Assembly (NCBI GenBank): GCA_022564085.1
Contig: JADFMC010000075.1
Location: 1-8,448, forward strand
DNA: 8,448 bases
Direction of reading: 5' to 3'
From: Fidelibacterota bacterium
Lineage (GTDB): Bacteria; Fidelibacterota; Marinisomatia; SCGC-AAA003-L08; TS1B11
The notes below the pieces were generated by a model. That model did no database searches. It was not told the DNA's origin and worked only from the letters and a program-made list of their open reading frames with translations. A program made the translations under genes and the position numbers. This document shows positions 6,323-8,448 of this stretch, piece after piece (the stretch's first letter is position 1; every line of letters starts with the position of its first letter).

Positions 6323-6781
6323 TTAAGAGGTCCAGTCCTCCAGTATCTGCTGGGCGTGGCCGGGGGGCTTGACCTTGGGATAGGCTTTGAAGACGGCACC
6401 CTTTTCATCGATCAGGTAGGTGATGCGGTAGATGCCCTGGTACTCGTGCCCGGCCATTTTCTTGGAGCCCCAGGCGCTGTAGGCCTTGAGCATTTCGTGG
6501 CTCTCATCGCAGAGCAGGGGATAAGGGAAGCCGTGTTTCTCCTGGAAGCGTTTCTGTAGCCGCGGTGGGTCAGCGCTGACACCAATTATCTTGATACCGT
6601 GGTCGACAAATGTTTGGAATTCATCCCGGAATCCCTGGCCTTCCTTGGTTCAACCGGACGTCATGGCCTTGGGGAAGAACCATATGACCAACTTATCGCC
6701 CCGAAAATCACTGAGAGATACCGAGTTACCATCGGCGTCGGGGAGAGTGAAAGCCGGGGCCTGTTCGCCAGCTGTCAGCAT
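6323..6781 (-). CDS. Selenocysteine-containing peroxiredoxin, BCP/PrxQ type (in-frame UGA at the catalytic site)
   Basis: Read through one TGA, this gene encodes a 152-residue cytosolic thiol peroxidase of the BCP/PrxQ family, which reduces hydrogen peroxide and organic hydroperoxides. The peroxiredoxin motif PxxxTxxC is present as P37, T41 and codon 44 (FFPKAMTSG-U-TKEGQGFRD), but codon 44 is TGA (6652-6650) in place of the peroxidatic cysteine codon. The rest of the fold continues without another stop: FRDEF (51-55), IIGVSAD (65-71), FPYPLLCDESHEMLKAY (85-101) and the catalytic arginine R119 in IYRITYLID. The usual resolving cysteine five residues on is Q49; C91 is the only Cys left. ATG 6781 has a perfect AGGAGG 7 bases upstream. 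A SECIS-like hairpin follows the UGA. The alternatives are a nonsense mutation or a base-call error, but the gene is otherwise intact. Normal gene callers would report only fragments here. Confidence 0.85.
6616..6635 (-). promoter_or_regulatory. Bacterial SECIS-like hairpin for selenocysteine insertion
   Basis: On the minus strand, GGGATTC and GAATTCC pair over 7 bp (one G-U) around the 6-base loop CGGGAT. The stem begins 15 bases after the UGA and the loop 22 bases after it, with a G as the second loop base. Bacterial SECIS elements lie within the coding sequence just after the UGA, with a small loop carrying a G in its first two positions, so placement and shape fit. The same stretch of the neighbouring cysteine peroxiredoxin gene does not form this hairpin by eye. 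Part of the pairing could still be a by-product of coding for the conserved FRDEF residues. Confidence 0.65.
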
Positions 6782-6788
6782 GATTGCG

Positions 6789-6794
6789 CCTCCT
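6789..6794 (-). promoter_or_regulatory. Perfect Shine-Dalgarno of the UGA-containing peroxiredoxin
   Basis: The minus strand reads AGGAGG, then seven bases, then ATG at 6781. It is the best ribosome-binding site in the window. It fixes the start and argues that the gene is actively translated rather than decaying. Confidence 0.85.
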
Positions 6795-6953
6795 GAATAT
6801 TCGTTGACCTGCAAAATTTAAGCTTGCGGCCGAAGGCTTTCGATTGCCGGGGGCCGTTGTTGGCCGAGGATTAAAAGCCTTTGGCATATTGCCCGTATAT
6901 GGAGTTGTAATTTACCCCTATGAGGAGAGGGAGCGCAACGATGGGCGGCAGTG

Positions 6954-7895
6954 ATGCGCTATAGGACTTTAGGCCGCAGCGGCCTGCAGGTTTCGGAGAT
7001 CGCTCTGGGGGGCTGGTTGAACCTGGGCGGGTGGCTTAGTGAGAAGGATTCCATTTTCCTGATCCACCAGGCATTCGCTGCCGGCGTGAACTTATTCGAC
7101 GTGGCCGATGTATATGCCGACGGCGCCTGTGAGGTAGTGCTGGGAAAAGCCCTTAAGGCGCTCCCACGGGAACAAATAGTGCTGGCCACCAAGTGCCGCT
7201 ACCGCATGTGGCCCGGTCCCGCTGGGGAAGGACTCTCAAAAAAGCATATCATCCAGGCCTGCGAAGATTCCCTGCGACGCCTGCAGGTGGACCACATCGA
7301 CCTGTACCAGGCGCATCACCCTGATGCGGACACTCCCATCGAAGAAACCATGGCGGCTTTCGACTTGCTGGTGCGCCAGGGAAAAGTACTTTATCTCGGT
7401 TCCTCGAATTTCAGCGGAAAGGAAATTACCGCTGCCAACAAGGCTGCCAAAGACCTGGGCGGATCCGCGTTTAAATCAAACCAGCCACAGTATAATATGT
7501 TACACCGGGAAGCGGAGCAGGAACTGTTCCCAGCTTGCAAAAAGCTCGGAGTAGGTAATATCGTTTATTCGCCGCTGGCCCATGGGGTACTCAGCGGTAA
7601 ATATAAATCCCTGGACGGTATTACAGAAGGACGCTTAGCGCATTGGCAGCCGGAAAATAATTTCCTGACCGAGGAGAACCTGGCTAAAGTGGAGCAGCTC
7701 AACACCTTGGCGGGCGAGTATGGCATGACCTGCGCCCAGCTGGCTCTGCGGTGGTGCCTGCGCCGCCCGGAAGTAGCCGCGGTTATCGTGGGCGCCAGCA
7801 AACCCAATCAGCTGGACGAAAACACGGCGGCCGGAAACATGGCGCTAACGGGGGAGCAGTTGCAGGCTATCGAAGCCGTTATCTCTCCGGCATAA
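6954..7895 (+). CDS. Aldo/keto reductase (NADPH-dependent oxidoreductase)
   Basis: This 313-residue soluble (alpha/beta)8-barrel enzyme of the aldo/keto reductase superfamily, close to the Kv-beta/YghZ-like branch, reduces aldehydes or ketones with NAD(P)H. The catalytic tetrad is visible: D49 and Y54 (NLFDVADVYADG), K80 (LATKCRY) and H121 (LYQAHHPD). The N-terminal MRYRTLGRSGLQVSEIALGG and the strand SNQPQYNMLHREAEQEL (175-191) are typical, and the cofactor-phosphate loop is VIVGASKPNQLDEN (277-290). ATG 6954 is chosen because family members begin with this sequence; a GTG directly before it (6951) would add one residue. The strong GGAGAGGGAG upstream is better spaced for an out-of-frame ATG at 6941, which is odd. 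The gene diverges from the UGA-containing peroxiredoxin and is followed by another peroxiredoxin, suggesting a detoxification role. The substrate is unknown. Confidence 0.93.
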   Translation: MRYRTLGRSGLQVSEIALGGWLNLGGWLSEKDSIFLIHQAFAAGVNLFDVADVYADGACEVVLGKALKALPREQIVLATKCRYRMWPGPAGEGLSKKHIIQACEDSLRRLQVDHIDLYQAHHPDADTPIEETMAAFDLLVRQGKVLYLGSSNFSGKEITAANKAAKDLGGSAFKSNQPQYNMLHREAEQELFPACKKLGVGNIVYSPLAHGVLSGKYKSLDGITEGRLAHWQPENNFLTEENLAKVEQLNTLAGEYGMTCAQLALRWCLRRPEVAAVIVGASKPNQLDENTAAGNMALTGEQLQAIEAVISPA

Positions 7896-7932
7896 GGCTA
7901 CGGAAAAATCGCCAAGCGATCGAACAAATACC

Positions 7933-7962
7933 TTGGAAAACCGAGGTAAAAGCATGTATACT
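7933..7962 (+). promoter_or_regulatory. Possible sigma70-type promoter for the second peroxiredoxin
   Basis: TTGGAA (7933-7938) and TATACT (7957-7962) are separated by 18 bases, matching the housekeeping consensus at 4 of 6 and 5 of 6 positions. Transcription would begin close to 7969, almost at the ATG at 7971, so the message would be nearly leaderless. That would explain why no Shine-Dalgarno is spaced for this ATG. The same bases can also be read as a ribosome site plus a tiny leader frame, so this remains tentative. Confidence 0.35.
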
Positions 7963-7970
7963 TGTCTGGT

Positions 7971-8448
7971 ATGAAGTACATCCGAACATCCACCATAGTG
8001 ATCGCCGGAATCGTCGGCGTGCTCCTGCTATTTGCCAATGATGAGGGGCTTGCGCCAAGCGATCCAGCGCCGGAATTCGAGCTGCCCGATCACGAAGGTG
8101 TCCTCCACCGGCTGTCCGACTATCGCGGGCAGAAGGTGCTGGTATACTTTTATCCCAAGGACAACACCCCGGGCTGTACCAAAGAAGCTTGCGGGCTGAG
8201 GGATGCCTACAGTGATTTCCAGGCTGCCGATATTATCATCCTGGGCATCAGTTACGACGACGCTGAGTCCCATCAGCAGTTCCGCGACCAGCACGAGCTG
8301 CCCTTCACCTTGCTCAGCGACATGACCAAGGAGGTGGCCGCAGCCTACGGCACGAAGGGACGCTACCCGCTTGCCAGCAGGCGATCTTTTCTCATAGATG
8401 AAGAAGGCCTGATTGTCCATATTATCCGGGACGTAGATGTTACCCCCC
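7971..8448 (+). CDS. Exported or membrane-anchored peroxiredoxin, BCP/PrxQ type (3' end missing)
   Basis: This is a thiol peroxidase of the BCP/PrxQ family with an N-terminal hydrophobic segment (about residues 8-22, TIVIAGIVGVLLLFA) that should act as a signal peptide or membrane anchor, placing the enzyme outside the cytoplasm. It has no lipobox cysteine. The peroxidatic site is YFYPKDNTPGCTKEACGLRD: P62, T66 and peroxidatic C69, with resolving C74 five residues on, so it is a standard two-cysteine form. The catalytic arginine is R137 in SRRSFLID, and LLSD (114-117) is also typical. It is 159 codons long at the right edge, and about ten residues are probably missing. ATG 7971 has no well-spaced ribosome site; an in-frame stop at 7947 limits any upstream extension. 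It lies 75 bp after the aldo/keto reductase. It is a paralogue of the UGA-containing peroxiredoxin at 6323-6781. Confidence 0.93.
   Translation, partial: MKYIRTSTIVIAGIVGVLLLFANDEGLAPSDPAPEFELPDHEGVLHRLSDYRGQKVLVYFYPKDNTPGCTKEACGLRDAYSDFQAADIIILGISYDDAESHQQFRDQHELPFTLLSDMTKEVAAAYGTKGRYPLASRRSFLIDEEGLIVHIIRDVDVTP

Noticed and set aside
6323..6781. Reading the UGA-containing peroxiredoxin as a pseudogene or a base-call error
   Set aside because: The only disruption falls exactly on the one codon where Sec replaces Cys in known selenoproteins, the rest of the frame and its ribosome site are intact, and a SECIS-like hairpin follows. It cannot be fully excluded without reads or the selenocysteine machinery.
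6356..6821. Plus-strand open frames at 6356-6559, 6591-6821 and 6599-6796
   Set aside because: They are antisense shadows of the minus-strand peroxiredoxin and show no protein-family features.
8028..8420. Minus-strand 130-residue open frame at the right edge
   Set aside because: It is antisense to the exported peroxiredoxin, whose family motifs fix the plus strand as coding.
1..8448. CRISPR arrays, insertion sequences, tRNA or rRNA genes
   Set aside because: No regularly spaced repeats, transposase motifs, terminal repeats with duplications or tRNA-like cloverleaves were seen on either strand.

Overview
The window is about 8.4 kb of bacterial chromosome with moderate GC and seven protein-coding genes, two of them cut by the window edges. 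The DnaA protein, a fused TRAP permease and the general gene style fit a bacterium near the FCB/Neomarinimicrobiota-like groups. That placement is an impression from protein style only. UGA is used as an ordinary stop (dnaA ends in TGA), so the genetic code looks standard.

Layout: (1) 1-2101, plus strand: the 3' end of a TRAP solute-binding protein (DctP) followed by a fused DctQ-DctM permease, together one uptake system. (2) 2102-2291: a convergent gap with no strong signal. (3) 2292-4484, minus strand: dnaA, closed by a clear rho-independent terminator that overlaps its stop codon, then an unrecognised single-pass membrane protein. (4) 4485-4989: a 505-bp divergent intergenic region with two perfect, tandem DnaA boxes 11 bp apart, an AT-rich stretch and a GC-rich hairpin followed by a T-rich tract. 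It is a candidate oriC and/or dnaA autoregulatory region. (5) 4990-6186, plus strand: a DegT/DnrJ/EryC1/StrS-family PLP aminotransferase. (6) 6323-8448: a redox cluster with a minus-strand BCP/PrxQ-type peroxiredoxin, a divergent aldo/keto reductase, and a second, exported BCP-type peroxiredoxin running off the right edge.

The main discovery is the gene at 6323-6781. It is a complete peroxiredoxin whose peroxidatic cysteine codon is replaced by an in-frame TGA. The frame is open on both sides, the family residues are conserved downstream, it has a perfect Shine-Dalgarno, and a 7-bp hairpin with a 6-nt loop sits 14 nt after the UGA, where bacterial SECIS elements lie. It is therefore best read as a selenocysteine peroxiredoxin, and conventional gene calling would miss or truncate it. 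The second peroxiredoxin, less than 1.2 kb away, carries ordinary cysteines at the same site and a resolving cysteine that the Sec protein lacks. The window thus holds a Sec/Cys paralogue pair, one predicted cytosolic and one membrane-anchored or exported, around an NADPH-type oxidoreductase.
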